Positions 17,109 through 27,508 of a stretch of 57,498 nt of DNA are shown here, in pieces (the stretch's first letter is position 1; each line of letters begins with the position of its first letter). The stretch is from Leclercia adecarboxylata. GTDB lineage: Bacteria > Pseudomonadota > Gammaproteobacteria > Enterobacterales > Enterobacteriaceae. The position numbers and the translations under genes were made by a program. A model generated the notes under the pieces. The model did not search any database and was not told the DNA's origin. It saw nothing but the letters and a program-made list of their open reading frames with translations. The DNA lies in NCBI GenBank assembly GCA_002360945.1, contig DERO01000018.1, positions 1-57,498 on the forward strand, given 5' to 3'.

Positions 17109-17873
17109 TTATTTGGCGTGCCAGTAAGCACTGGCACGCACCAGCTTCTGATCGATGGCGTCGGTTTCAAACAGGCGACTCAGGTTTTTCACCACCTTCC
17201 CTTCCCCGGTCAGCCAGATAAAGTAATCCTCTGCGGGGACGCTGAGCGTCGCCAGACGATCCGCGACCGCCTGCGCGTTATGCCCCACCACCCAGCTGAT
17301 GTTGAACTCGCTTAAGTGCGCCAGATAGTCCTGACAGGCGGCATCGGCAACGGTGACCACGGCGTGAACCTCCGGGCGCACCGGCAGCGCGCGCAGCGCC
17401 TCCAGACGGCGACGCAGCGCGGGCATACCCGACTCATCGCAGACATACAGCTGCCAGGCGTAATCTTCCGGCACCACCAGCGAACCGCGCGGGCCGCCGA
17501 TAGACAATGTATCCCCCGGCTTTGCGTCCACAGCCCAGCTGCTTGCCACCCCACCGTTGTGGATAAAGAAATCAAGCGCCAGCTCGTGACGGGCCGCGTC
17601 ATACAGCGGGGTATAATCCCGCGCCTGCGGACGCACGCCGTCACCCCACTCCACGCCCTCGTCCGTCACCACCGGCGGCACAAAGGTGGTGCCCTTTTCC
17701 GGGAAAAAGACTTTGGCATGGTCGTCGAAGCCGCGGGAGCTGAAGCCCTCCAGCGCCTCGCCGCCTAAGACAATGCGCTGAAAACCGGCACTAACGTGCT
17801 CGACGCGGAGCACGTTCAGCTCGCGAAAGCGCAGATCGTTACGGACACGTTGGGGGTAGCGGGTTGTGGTCAT
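17109..17873 (-). CDS. yqjH: NADPH-dependent ferric-siderophore reductase YqjH
   Basis: Flavin reductase of the siderophore-interacting family that releases iron from ferric siderophores in the cytoplasm with NADPH. I chose the ATG at 17873 (MTTTRYPQRVRNDLRF), six bases after AAGG, giving 254 residues like E. coli YqjH; an open frame continues 16 codons upstream without a ribosome site. The FAD-binding stretch (ARDYTPLYDAARHELALDFF, GGVASSW) and the C-terminal NADP-binding half (WLTGEGKVVKNL) are present. It diverges from yqjI, whose product represses it in E. coli, and a Fur-like box lies between them. Confidence 0.95.
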   Translation of the reverse strand: MTTTRYPQRVRNDLRFRELNVLRVEHVSAGFQRIVLGGEALEGFSSRGFDDHAKVFFPEKGTTFVPPVVTDEGVEWGDGVRPQARDYTPLYDAARHELALDFFIHNGGVASSWAVDAKPGDTLSIGGPRGSLVVPEDYAWQLYVCDESGMPALRRRLEALRALPVRPEVHAVVTVADAACQDYLAHLSEFNISWVVGHNAQAVADRLATLSVPAEDYFIWLTGEGKVVKNLSRLFETDAIDQKLVRASAYWHAK

Positions 17874-17900
17874 AATTTGCCTTCGTGAAAGTGAAATCGA

Positions 17901-18006
17901 TATATCTAAAATGAAAGTCAAATGATAATGATTGCTAATAAGAAAAAATGCAAGATATTTTAGATTGCATCTAAAACTAGTTTAGATATAAATTAGATAT
18001 ATCAAA
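17901..18006. promoter_or_regulatory. yqjH/yqjI control region: Fur-like box and YqjI-like operators
   Basis: TGATAATGATTGCTA at 17923-17937 matches 11 of 14 defined positions of the 7-1-7 Fur motif. A perfect 8-bp inverted repeat with 3-base spacer, TTTTAGAT/ATCTAAAA, covers 17958-17976. Related TAGATAT or ATATCTA half-sites occur at 17902-17908, 17983-17989 and 17994-18000. In E. coli yqjH is controlled by Fur and by YqjI binding to such TAGATAT-type repeats. Confidence 0.65.
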
Positions 18007-18021
18007 GTAAAGGAAAATCCT

Positions 18022-18516
18022 ATGCGACAGGCACACGAAGGCGGCGGACGCCGTCAGCGCTTTTTTGGTCACGGTGAGTTAAGGCTGGTGATTCTGGACC
18101 TCCTGACCCGCAATGCCAGCCACGGTTATGAGCTGATTAAAGACATTGAAAGCATGACCCAGGGAAACTACACGCCGAGCCCTGGCGTGATTTATCCGAC
18201 GCTGGATTTCTTGCAGGATCAGGCATTTATCACCATCACCGAAGAAGAGAACGGGCGCAAACAGATTGCCATCACCGTCGCCGGGCAGCGCTGGCTGGAT
18301 GAGAACCTGGAACAGCTTGAGAACATCCAGGTGCGCATCAAAGCACGCAGCGTAGGCTTCCAGCTGCGTAAAAACCCGCAGATGAAGCGGGCCCTCGATA
18401 ATTTTAAAGCGGTGCTGGATTTGAAAGTCAATCAGGAAGGATTGAGCGACGCGCAGCTGAAACAGATTATTGCGGTGATTGACCGCGCGTCGCTGGAGAT
18501 CAATCAGCTGGATTAA
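18022..18516 (+). CDS. yqjI: PadR-family metal-responsive repressor YqjI, short form
   Basis: PadR-type winged-helix regulator that represses yqjH and itself in E. coli and is relieved by nickel or iron. The DNA-binding core is intact ([35 protein letters not shown]), as is the C-terminal dimer region ending in SLEINQLD. At 164 residues it is about 40 shorter than E. coli YqjI, because the His/Cys-rich N-terminal metal-binding extension is missing; only [13 protein letters not shown] precedes the core. The start is firm: AAGGA lies seven bases upstream and an in-frame TAA just before it. Its stop overlaps the convergent receptor gene by four bases. Confidence 0.93.
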   Translation: MRQAHEGGGRRQRFFGHGELRLVILDLLTRNASHGYELIKDIESMTQGNYTPSPGVIYPTLDFLQDQAFITITEEENGRKQIAITVAGQRWLDENLEQLENIQVRIKARSVGFQLRKNPQMKRALDNFKAVLDLKVNQEGLSDAQLKQIIAVIDRASLEINQLD

Positions 18517-20072
18517 ACGGTGGCTTCTCCGCGCACGCGGAACACTTTCACCAGATCCTTCAGGTTCATCGCCTGCTCGTTAAGGGATGAAGCCGCCGCA
18601 ACAGACTCCTCCACCAGGGCGGAGTTCTGTTGGGTGGTCGAGTCAATCAGGCCAATCGCGCTGTTGATCTGCGAGATGCCTTCCGTCTGCTCATGGCTTG
18701 CCTGGCGGATCTCGCGCAGGATGCCGTCCATCTCTTCGACGTTACCCACCATGCCGTTAATCAGCCCGCTGGCTTTTTCCACCAGCGCCATGCCGTCCTG
18801 GGTCTGGCTGGTTGAACTTTCAATCAGCTGGCGGATTTCACTGGCAGAGGTGGCGCTCTTCTGGGCGAGCTGCCGGACTTCACCTGCCACCACCGCAAAG
18901 CCGCGACCGTGTTCACCCGCGCGTGCCGCCTCTACCGCCGCGTTCAGCGCCAGAATATTGGTCTGGAAGGCGATGGAGTCGATCAGGTTGATAATGTCGG
19001 ACATCCGGTTGGAGGTCTCGTTAATCAGGCGCATTTTGCTGGTGACCTGCTTCATCATCTCGCCGTTGCTTTTCACCACTTTGGCCGCATCGGCGGAGAG
19101 ATGGGTGGCTTCGCCGGTATGGGAGGCGGTGTTTTTCACCGTCGCGGTGATCTGCTCCATCGACGCTGCCGTCTGTTCCACGGAGCTGGCCTGCTCTTCC
19201 GTCCGCGCCGCCAGATCCTGGTTGCCCGCCACAATCTGCGCCGCCGCGGTAGAGATATTTTCCGAGCCGAACTGCACCTGCTGAACAATCTCAAGCAGCC
19301 GGTTTTTCATCTCCATCAGCGCGGTAAGCAGCTGACCAGTTTCGTCTTTACCGTGGGAGGCGATGCTCCCGGTGAGATCGCCGTCGGCAATGGAGCGGGC
19401 AAAATCGACCGCTTCGCCCAGCGGACGGGTAATCGAGCGCACGATAAACCAGCCCATCAGGCTACCCACCGCCACGCTGAACAGGGTGATCAGGATCAGC
19501 AGCAGGCGGTTGCTTCTGAAATCGCCGTCCACCTCCACGCCTGCACGCTGCATATGGGTGTTCTGAATGGCAATCAGCTCCTGCACTTTTGCTTTATAGG
19601 CCTGCTGCAGGCTGAGGGTGTTGGTCATCATCTCCTCAATGGCACCCGCACGATCGTTGCTCTGCACCGCCTGCAGGATGCGATAGCGGGAGTCGAGATA
19701 CTGCTGGCGTACTGCGCGGATATCGGTCAACACCTGCTGGGAGGCTTTATCCTGCAGGGCCGTGTTCAGGTCGCCGAGGATCCCGGTGATACGTTCGCTG
19801 ATGGCCTTCAGCTGCTGCTCTGACTGGGCCCGGTACTTGCCCTGGTCATCCAGCAACATCAGCTGTTGGGTGCTAATAAATTCCTGGAAGTTGTCGATTA
19901 ACTGGTTGGCTTTTACCGTGGTGGGATAATCGCTGGTGATAATGGATTGCATCCCGTTATTCGCCCGGTTAAGGCTCAGCAGAGATAAACTCGCACTTAT
20001 CCCCATCAGGACGATAAAGAATCCAAACGCCAGAAATAATTTTGTGCCGATCTTTACGTCATGTAAGAACAT
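18513..20072 (-). CDS. Methyl-accepting chemotaxis protein
   Basis: Transmembrane chemoreceptor signalling through CheA/CheW. I chose the ATG at 20072 ([19 protein letters not shown]), with GGAG five bases upstream, giving 519 residues; the frame runs to 20165, but a sigma-28 promoter lies inside that extension. Order: TM1 ([20 protein letters not shown]), a four-helix-type periplasmic sensor, TM2 ([19 protein letters not shown]), HAMP, and the signalling coiled coil with hairpin tip [20 protein letters not shown]. It ends [10 protein letters not shown], without the NWETF pentapeptide that tethers the methylation enzymes in Tsr and Tar. The ligand cannot be told from the sequence. Confidence 0.93.
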   Translation of the reverse strand: MFLHDVKIGTKLFLAFGFFIVLMGISASLSLLSLNRANNGMQSIITSDYPTTVKANQLIDNFQEFISTQQLMLLDDQGKYRAQSEQQLKAISERITGILGDLNTALQDKASQQVLTDIRAVRQQYLDSRYRILQAVQSNDRAGAIEEMMTNTLSLQQAYKAKVQELIAIQNTHMQRAGVEVDGDFRSNRLLLILITLFSVAVGSLMGWFIVRSITRPLGEAVDFARSIADGDLTGSIASHGKDETGQLLTALMEMKNRLLEIVQQVQFGSENISTAAAQIVAGNQDLAARTEEQASSVEQTAASMEQITATVKNTASHTGEATHLSADAAKVVKSNGEMMKQVTSKMRLINETSNRMSDIINLIDSIAFQTNILALNAAVEAARAGEHGRGFAVVAGEVRQLAQKSATSASEIRQLIESSTSQTQDGMALVEKASGLINGMVGNVEEMDGILREIRQASHEQTEGISQINSAIGLIDSTTQQNSALVEESVAAASSLNEQAMNLKDLVKVFRVRGEATV

Positions 20073-20112
20073 ATTTACTCCATCATTGTGATCATTTCTC
20101 AGACGATCTGCG

Positions 20113-20139
20113 TTATCGGTAACTTTATGGCTAACTTTA
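20113..20139 (-). promoter_or_regulatory. Sigma-28 (FliA) promoter for the chemoreceptor gene
   Basis: On the minus strand TAAAGTTA at the -35, 15 bases between TAAA and the -10 block, then ACCGATAA. This matches the flagellar consensus TAAA-N15-GCCGATAA with one mismatch. It lies ~40 bases upstream of the chosen start at 20072. Confidence 0.8.
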
Positions 20140-20360
20140 TGACTTTGATCGTTTTTATATTTCATAATTCCGGCAATGGATAGGCGCAGACTATTAATTT
20201 CGCCTCATCGATCGTTACGTAACCACCGGAAGAGATATTTTGACAGAGCATGTGGGAAAACTGACTTAGGCAGGAATAATTAACTGAGGCGGTTTTTTTA
20301 GTTATTTAATATTACATTAACAGCAAGCGCTAAAAATAATCACAACTCACAAATAATAAA

Positions 20361-20396
20361 GCCGTTTACTCCGTCAGGAGCAAACGGCCTTTTTGG
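20361..20396. terminator. Terminator downstream of aer
   Basis: GCCGTTT and CTCC (20361-20372) pair with GGAG and AAACGGC (20377-20388), one mismatch inside the stem. T-rich tracts flank both sides (CTTTTTGG on plus, CTTTATTATTTG on minus), so it can end aer transcription and shield the receptor promoter. Confidence 0.75.
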
Positions 20397-20408
20397 AACC
20401 TTATTGAC

Positions 20409-21929
20409 TCAATGGAGCACGGTGACGGCATCTTCCAGACGTTTAGCCCGGTGTTTCACCATCGCGGAGACCTGGGCGCTGGTTTCAACCAGCGCCGCGT
20501 TTTTCTGGGTAATGGAATCCAGTTCAGCGACCGCGCGGGTCAGCTCCGACAGCCCGGAGGCCTGCTCGGAGGTCGACTGGCTGATCTCGGCGATCAGCCG
20601 GGTGACGTTCTGCACCTTCTCTACGATGTCATCCATCGTGCGTCCGGCGGCATGCACCTGCTCGGAGCCCGACATCACTTTGCTGGCGCTGGCGTCGATC
20701 AGCTTGCGGATATCGTTGGCGGCGTTAGCGCTGCGGCTGGCCAGATGGCGCACTTCCCCGGCCACCACCGCAAAGCCTTTCCCCTGCTCGCCCGCCCGCG
20801 CCGCCTCCACTGCCGCGTTAAGCGCCAGGATGTTGGTCTGGAACGCAATGTCGTTGATCAGCTTGGTGATGGAGCCGATACGCTGGGTGCTGTCGGCAAT
20901 CTCGTCCATGGTGTTCACCACGGTCTGCATCGCATGCCCGCCTTCGGTGGCGGCGTCGCTGGCGGCGATGGAGAGCTTATCAGCGTCCACGGCGGTGCGG
21001 GTGTTGTTCTGCACCGTCATCGCCAGCTGGTTCATGGTCTCCACGGTCTGCTTCACGTTCGATACCGTCTGGTGAGTGCGATCGTTGAGGTCATCATTGC
21101 CCTTCGCCAGCTGGTCGCTGCCGTCACGCACGTTGACCACCTGGCTGGAGACGTCATTGATCAGCCAGCGGCACATCAGGCCGAGCTGGCCTATCGACCG
21201 CAGGGTCAACCCCAGCTCGTCGCTGCGGTTGAGATGCACCACGCTGTTGCGCTCGCCCGTCGCCACCTTCAGCGCCTGACGCGCTACGTTCTCCACCGGC
21301 CGCACGATCTGCTGTTCAAACAGCAGAGTTCCCAGCAGCATCACCAGCGCGCTGACCCCCAGCGCCGCCCAGCCTGCACCGGTGGCGAACAGCGCCCCCG
21401 CCAGCACAAGTAAGAGCGCGGTCATCACGCTGCGTACCCGCCAGCGCAGCGGCATCGCGGGCAGCTTGCCGATCCAGCCTTTCGCCACCACCAGCCCTTT
21501 GTGCACCCGCTTTTTACTGCGGCCTTCGTTGAGTGCCTTATAAAGCGGTTCGACGGCAGCAATCTCTTCCGGGGTGGCTTTGACGCGGATGGACATATAG
21601 CCGGTAGTCTGGCCGTTGCGCACCATCGGCACGGCGTTCGCGCGCACCCAGTAGTGATCGCCATTTTTACGCAGGTTTTTGACGATGCCGCTCCAGGGTT
21701 CCCCCTGTTGCAGGGTGTACCACATGTCGGCGAAGGCGGCTTTGGGCATGTCAGGATGGCGAACGAGGTTGTGCGGTTGACCCACCAGCTCGCCCAGGGA
21801 GTAACCGCTCACCTGGACAAAGGTGTCATTGGCCTGGGTAATGTAGCTGTGCAGATCGGTGGTGGACATCAGGGTGGTGTCATCTTTCAGTGGGTATTCA
21901 CACTGTGTGACAAATTGTTGAGGCGACAT
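20409..21929 (-). CDS. aer: Aerotaxis and energy-taxis receptor Aer
   Basis: FAD-carrying PAS receptor that senses the redox state of the respiratory chain and signals to CheA. I chose the ATG at 21929 because AAGGGA lies five bases before it, giving 506 residues as in E. coli; the frame starts two codons earlier. Residues 1-~120 are the PAS domain ([47 protein letters not shown]). A membrane hairpin follows ([18 protein letters not shown] / [16 protein letters not shown]), then HAMP and the signalling helix bundle with [20 protein letters not shown]. As usual for Aer there is no NWETF tail. Confidence 0.97.
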   Translation of the reverse strand: MSPQQFVTQCEYPLKDDTTLMSTTDLHSYITQANDTFVQVSGYSLGELVGQPHNLVRHPDMPKAAFADMWYTLQQGEPWSGIVKNLRKNGDHYWVRANAVPMVRNGQTTGYMSIRVKATPEEIAAVEPLYKALNEGRSKKRVHKGLVVAKGWIGKLPAMPLRWRVRSVMTALLLVLAGALFATGAGWAALGVSALVMLLGTLLFEQQIVRPVENVARQALKVATGERNSVVHLNRSDELGLTLRSIGQLGLMCRWLINDVSSQVVNVRDGSDQLAKGNDDLNDRTHQTVSNVKQTVETMNQLAMTVQNNTRTAVDADKLSIAASDAATEGGHAMQTVVNTMDEIADSTQRIGSITKLINDIAFQTNILALNAAVEAARAGEQGKGFAVVAGEVRHLASRSANAANDIRKLIDASASKVMSGSEQVHAAGRTMDDIVEKVQNVTRLIAEISQSTSEQASGLSELTRAVAELDSITQKNAALVETSAQVSAMVKHRAKRLEDAVTVLH

Positions 21930-21977
21930 AGGCATCCCTTGCAGGTTACTTGAATGTTATTTTTGTGGCGTAACGTT

Positions 21978-22004
21978 TTTTCGGCGTTAACGAATTTATC
22001 TTTA
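21978..22004 (-). promoter_or_regulatory. Sigma-28 (FliA) promoter for aer
   Basis: On the minus strand TAAA (22001-22004), exactly 15 bases, then GCCGAAAA (21978-21985). This matches TAAA-N15-GCCGATAA in 11 of 12 positions. The leader to the ATG at 21929 would be ~40 bases. Confidence 0.8.
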
Positions 22005-22248
22005 GTTGTTAAACATGCCTGAGATCGCAAAACGGGACTAAACCGCATTTTTTGTACGCTTTTCTAATCTATTGATATTAAATGGTTTCGCACCGAAACT
22101 ACTCCCAAAGGAGGAATAGCCGATCCTTCTGTCCAGAACCAGACCGCCCTAAAACAGGGCAAATGCACTGCGATCGCGCATTCTGCTTTCTGAAAATGCC
22201 GGGGCGCTGCCGCCGGAATCCCGTTTCGCATGATTAAATATTGTGTAA

Positions 22249-23739
<1,491 letters not shown>

Positions 23740-23743
23740 AACA

Positions 23744-23821
23744 CGCCGGGCGGCGCTGCGCTTGTCCGGCCTACAACGACGTTGGTTTTTGTAGGCCGGG
23801 CAAGCGCAGCGCCCCCGGCAT
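23744..23821. repeat. REP/BIME pair
   Basis: Two facing REP-like units: gccgggcggcgctgcgcttg with tccggcctac, and gtaggccgggcaagcgcagc with gcccccggca. Typical extragenic palindromes between the convergent ends of patA and the regulator gene. Confidence 0.9.
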
Positions 23822-23829
23822 CTCACATG

Positions 23830-24411
23830 TCACCGGTGAAACTCCGCCACCGTCATGGTGAACCGCAACGTGCTCTCTCCTTCATTGGCGTAGCTATGTG
23901 CCGCGTCGGTTTTTGCCACCGCCGACGCCCCGGCGACCACCTGCGTGATGCCCTCCTCTACCTTCAGGGTTAATACCCCCGCTTCCACGTGGAGCAGCTC
24001 AAAGGTGCCTGCCGGATGGCCGGGTGAGCTGAAGCTTTCGCCAGGCTGCATCTCCCAGCGCCACAGCTCAATCATATCCGGGCCTGCGGTCCCCGCCAGC
24101 AGCCGGGCGCTGCCGCCCTTCTCCCCCTGCCACAGCACCGGGATCGCCGCTTCCTCGATAACATGCACCTGCGGCTCGCTGGCGACGTTGACGATATCCG
24201 CCACCGAGACGCCCAGCGCCGCCGCCAGCTTGCATAGGATCGCAATGCTGGGGTTGGCGGCCCCTTTTTCAATCTCCACCAGCATCCCTTTGCTGACGCT
24301 GGCCCGGCGCGACAGCTCGTCCAGCGACAGCTTTTTCTCTTTGCGCCAGGTGCGGATACGGTTCGCGACCGCCAGGCTTACCCGAGTTACGTCTGCGCCC
24401 TGCGCAGTCAT
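23830..24411 (-). CDS. XRE-family regulator with C-terminal cupin domain
   Basis: DNA-binding protein of the HTH-cupin type (about 193 residues). The helix-turn-helix lies near residues 13-65 (IRTWRKEKKLSLDELSRRAS, KGMLVEIEKGAANPSIAIL), and a cupin-type small-molecule domain fills the C-terminal half (GHPAGTFELLHVEAGVLTLK). The start is uncertain: ATG at 24411 or GTG seven codons upstream at 24432; neither has a strong ribosome site. It is divergent from the B3/4 gene with ~60 bases between, so control of that gene and of itself is likely. The effector cannot be named. Confidence 0.85.
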   Translation of the reverse strand: MTAQGADVTRVSLAVANRIRTWRKEKKLSLDELSRRASVSKGMLVEIEKGAANPSIAILCKLAAALGVSVADIVNVASEPQVHVIEEAAIPVLWQGEKGGSARLLAGTAGPDMIELWRWEMQPGESFSSPGHPAGTFELLHVEAGVLTLKVEEGITQVVAGASAVAKTDAAHSYANEGESTLRFTMTVAEFHR

Positions 24412-24474
24412 TATATTGACTTTATCGGTCACTGGTCATTACCATGGTCTAAAACAGTCGATACAGGATTATTT

Positions 24475-25164
24475 ATGTCCCTCCTTACGCCGTCAATAGA
24501 TCCGCGTCTTGCCGGGATCGCCCCGGGGTTCCGCGCGCTGAGCATCGTGGTCGAAGCCGCGCCCATTACCGCGCCCGAAGTGGCCTCTGCCGCGTTAGCT
24601 CAGGCCTGCCAGCAGATGTTGAACGATGACTTTGCCTGGGCCGAGGATCATCTCGCCGCCTGGGATGACGTATTTAAAGCCTTTGGTGCTAAACCAAAAC
24701 GCACCCCCTGTTCCGCCAGCGCCCTGCGCAAGCGGGTGCTAAAAGACGGCACGCTGCCGCCGCTCGATCCGGTAGTGGATATCTACAATGCGATCAGCAT
24801 CCGCTACGCCATCCCGGTGGGTGGGGAGAATCTCGCTGCTTACACCGGCGCACCGCGCCTGACGCTGGCCGACGGCAGCGAGCCTTTTGATACCGTCAAA
24901 GAGGGTCAGCCGGGGGTGGAGCATCCCGATGCGGGCGAGGTTATCTGGCGTGATGACCTGGGGGTGACCTGCCGACGCTGGAACTGGCGGCAGGGGGTTC
25001 GCACCCGGCTGGACAGCCAGGCGCAGACCATGTGGTTTATTCTCGAAAGCCTGCCCGCCATGCCGTTAGCGGCGCTGGAAGCGGCGGGGGATGAGTTGGT
25101 CAGCAACCTGCAGCGGCTGATGCCGGGGGCCACGGCGCGGGTTCAGTTGCTGGAGCTGGCCTGA
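24475..25164 (+). CDS. B3/B4 tRNA-binding domain protein
   Basis: 229 residues of the stand-alone B3/4 family, related to the editing module of phenylalanyl-tRNA synthetase beta. Family features visible are PVVDIYNAISIRYAIPVGGE, DGSEPFDTVKEGQPG and EVIWRDDLGVTCRRWNWRQG near the middle. It may act on mischarged tRNA or amino-acid substrates in the cytoplasm, but members of this stand-alone family are poorly characterised. It is paired head to head with an XRE-cupin regulator and followed by a long REP block. Confidence 0.85.
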   Translation: MSLLTPSIDPRLAGIAPGFRALSIVVEAAPITAPEVASAALAQACQQMLNDDFAWAEDHLAAWDDVFKAFGAKPKRTPCSASALRKRVLKDGTLPPLDPVVDIYNAISIRYAIPVGGENLAAYTGAPRLTLADGSEPFDTVKEGQPGVEHPDAGEVIWRDDLGVTCRRWNWRQGVRTRLDSQAQTMWFILESLPAMPLAALEAAGDELVSNLQRLMPGATARVQLLELA

Positions 25165-25167
25165 AAA

Positions 25168-25310
25168 ACGCCGGGCGGCGCTGCGCTTGCCCGGCCTACA
25201 GGATCCGCAGAAATTTGTAGGCCCGGTAAGGCGCAGCCGCCACCGGGCACCAGACCGCACAACCCCGTAGGCCCGGTAAGCGCAGCGCCACCGGGCACCA
25301 GACCGCACAA
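25168..25310. repeat. REP array with two tandem ~48-bp copies
   Basis: One REP unit (25170-25200) is followed by two near-identical direct copies, 25217-25264 and 25267-25310. Each has gtaggcccggtaag, a GCGCAGC core, ccaccgggcacc and agaccgcacaa. It lies between the convergent B3/4 gene and lsrG. Confidence 0.9.
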
Positions 25311-25313
25311 TCC

Positions 25314-25607
25314 CTACGCCGGCATCAAACCGACAAAACAGCGTTTTTTACGCGGCTCCGACATCAGGTCCTCAAGCTTCTCGACGCACGCCAGATAGTG
25401 CGGGGTCTGCTTATGCGCCAGCACCGCCTCCTCATCCTTGTACGCTTCGTAGATAAAGAACCGGGTTTTTACCCGCGGATCCTGCAGCACGTCGAACCGC
25501 AGGTTGCCCGGCTCCTGGATCGCCCCTTCATGGTTGGCGCGAAACACCTCCAGAAACTCGTCCACCCGGTCCGGCTTAATGTTGATCTCCACTAAGGTCA
25601 CGTTCAT
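25314..25607 (-). CDS. lsrG: Autoinducer-2 degrading monooxygenase LsrG
   Basis: Small ABM-family enzyme that acts on phospho-AI-2 (isomerisation step) after LsrK and before LsrF, helping to end the quorum signal. I chose the ATG at 25607 ([20 protein letters not shown]), giving 97 residues against 96 in E. coli; it overlaps the lsrF stop as ATGA, and the frame further upstream is only the shadow of lsrF. Family motifs: [20 protein letters not shown] and KTRF/FYEAY-type core with [18 protein letters not shown]. It is the last gene of lsrACDBFG; no tam gene follows. Confidence 0.95.
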   Translation of the reverse strand: MNVTLVEINIKPDRVDEFLEVFRANHEGAIQEPGNLRFDVLQDPRVKTRFFIYEAYKDEEAVLAHKQTPHYLACVEKLEDLMSEPRKKRCFVGLMPA

Positions 25608-26491
25608 TGTGATTCTCCCTGTTTTTCCTCCTGCCAGAACTGGTACGCCTCGCGGGCGCTCATGTTCTCGTGTACCACCTTCTTCACCGCCTTCAGCATC
25701 GCCAGCGGCGCGCTGGACTGGAAGATATTGCGCCCCATATCGACACCCGACGCGCCCTGATCGATGGCGCGGAAGCACATCTCCAGCGCCTCCTGCTCCG
25801 GCAGCTTTTTGCCCCCGGCGATAACAATCGGCACCGGGCAGCTGGCGGTCACTTTCTCGAACCCCTCTTCGACAAAATAGGTTTTGACGAACTGCGCCCC
25901 CATCTCGGCGGCGATGCGGCTGGCGAGAGAGAAGTAACGCGCGTCGCGGGCCATCTCTTTCCCGACCCCGGTCACCGCCAGGGTCGGGATGCCGTAGCGG
26001 TTGCCCGCATCCACCAGCTTGATGATGTTGCCGATCGACTGGTGCTCGTACTCACTGCCGATATAGACCTGCGCCGCCACCGCGCAGACGTTCAGGCGCA
26101 GGGCATCCTCCATCGCCACCGCCACGCACTCGTTGGAAAGTTCGCTCAGCATCGAGTTGCCCCCGGAGGCGCGCAGCACCACCGGTTTGTTGGTGGCGGG
26201 CGGCACGGTGCTACGCAGAATGCCGCGGGTACACATCAGCACGTCGGTTTCGGCGAACAGCGGCGCGATGGAGAGATCGATGCGCTCCAGCCCGGTGGTC
26301 GGCCCCTGGAAATAGCCATGATCGAAGGCCAGCATCACCGTGCGATTGCTGGCGGGGTTGAAGATGCGCGCCAGGCGCGACTGCATCCCCCAGTCCAGCG
26401 CCCCGCAGCCCTTCAGGGTGAAGGGCACGTTTTGCTGCGGTCGGTCGATGCCAAAGTTCTTACCCTCTTTGATGTCGTCTAAATCAGCCAT
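25604..26491 (-). CDS. lsrF: AI-2 processing thiolase LsrF
   Basis: Class I aldolase-fold enzyme that converts the phosphorylated AI-2 derivative to dihydroxyacetone phosphate and acetyl-CoA in the cytoplasm. It has 295 residues, near the family length. The barrel core includes [20 protein letters not shown], the conserved lysine strand [12 protein letters not shown] and the phosphate-binding end [18 protein letters not shown]. It begins 12 bases after the lsrB stop and overlaps lsrG by four bases, so it is translated in the same operon. Confidence 0.96.
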   Translation of the reverse strand: MADLDDIKEGKNFGIDRPQQNVPFTLKGCGALDWGMQSRLARIFNPASNRTVMLAFDHGYFQGPTTGLERIDLSIAPLFAETDVLMCTRGILRSTVPPATNKPVVLRASGGNSMLSELSNECVAVAMEDALRLNVCAVAAQVYIGSEYEHQSIGNIIKLVDAGNRYGIPTLAVTGVGKEMARDARYFSLASRIAAEMGAQFVKTYFVEEGFEKVTASCPVPIVIAGGKKLPEQEALEMCFRAIDQGASGVDMGRNIFQSSAPLAMLKAVKKVVHENMSAREAYQFWQEEKQGESQ

Positions 26492-26503
26492 ATTCCCCCC
26501 CTG

Positions 26504-27508
26504 TCAGAAGTCGTAGTTGTTGATGTTCTCTTTGGTGAACACCACCCGCTCCGGCAGCAGCACGATGCCATTGCCTTTCGCTTCATACTGATAGCCCTGG
26601 ACGCTGTTCGGCTCGACCTTCAGGGCGCCGATATCTTTTACTTCCACGCTGTCGCCGACGTTAAGATCGCCTTTTTTCAGCAAACGATCGGCGACATTGA
26701 CCGCAATTTTGCCCTGCTGCACCACATCCCACAGGCCGAAGGCTTTCACCGTGCCGCGCTCGACGTACGGACGCATCACGTTTGGCGTGCTGAAGCCGAC
26801 AATCGCCACCCCTTCCCGCTTCAGGTTCTCCGCCGCCTGCGCTGCCGCCGGCAGGGCGTTAGCGTCGGGGGCGATGATCGCATCCAGATCCGGGTAGGCT
26901 TTTAAGATCCCCTCGGCGGTCTGCAGGGATTTGGTGGCATCGTTATAGCCAAACTGGGTGGTGACGATCTGCCACTGGGGATGATCTTTGGCGATTTTGG
27001 CTTTCGCCTCTTTCACCCACTGGTTCTGGTCGGTCACGGTGGGGCTCGAGTAGAAGAAGGCCACTTTGGCGGCCGGTTTGGTGACCTGCTTCGAGGCCAT
27101 GTCCACCAGCAGGCCGCCGAGCTGTTCGGGGGTGCCCTGGTTGATGTAGATGCTGCGGCACTCCGGTTTGGTGTCGGAATCCCAGGTCAGCACTTTTACC
27201 CCGCGCTGCATGGCGCGTTTCAGCGCCGGGCAGAGCCCATCCGGCGACACCGCCGAGACGATAATGGCGTTGTAGCCCTGGTTAACGAAGTTATTGATCA
27301 GCTGCACCTGCCCGGAGACGCTCGGCTCGGTCGGGCCATCGTAGGTGACCTCCGCCCCCAGCGCTTTACCCGCCTCTTTCGCGCCGTTGCCGCCGCTGGT
27401 AAAGAAGCCGACCCCCACCAGTTTCGGGATAAACGCGATGCGATCCGCCGCCTGCACCGTCGCCACGCTTAACGCCACGGCCAGCACCATCAGTTTTATT
27501 TTCATCAT
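26504..27508 (-). CDS. lsrB: AI-2 periplasmic binding protein LsrB
   Basis: Delivers autoinducer-2 to the LsrACD importer. It has a signal peptide ([20 protein letters not shown]) and then mature [20 protein letters not shown], the conserved start of enterobacterial LsrB. Other ligand-pocket segments are VTWD-type [29 protein letters not shown] and [11 protein letters not shown]. The first ATG overlaps the lsrD stop (ATGA); the second, at 27505, is better spaced from GGAG, and either is possible. It has 334 residues, as usual for the family. Confidence 0.96.
   Translation of the reverse strand: MMKIKLMVLAVALSVATVQAADRIAFIPKLVGVGFFTSGGNGAKEAGKALGAEVTYDGPTEPSVSGQVQLINNFVNQGYNAIIVSAVSPDGLCPALKRAMQRGVKVLTWDSDTKPECRSIYINQGTPEQLGGLLVDMASKQVTKPAAKVAFFYSSPTVTDQNQWVKEAKAKIAKDHPQWQIVTTQFGYNDATKSLQTAEGILKAYPDLDAIIAPDANALPAAAQAAENLKREGVAIVGFSTPNVMRPYVERGTVKAFGLWDVVQQGKIAVNVADRLLKKGDLNVGDSVEVKDIGALKVEPNSVQGYQYEAKGNGIVLLPERVVFTKENINNYDF

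Noticed and set aside
20073..20165. 31-codon N-terminal extension of the chemoreceptor ([15 protein letters not shown]...)
   Set aside because: A sigma-28 promoter lies inside it and GGAG precedes the ATG at 20072.
23741..25310. Repeated REP units considered as a CRISPR array
   Set aside because: Units are palindromic REP sequences in alternating orientation without regular unique spacers; no cas genes.
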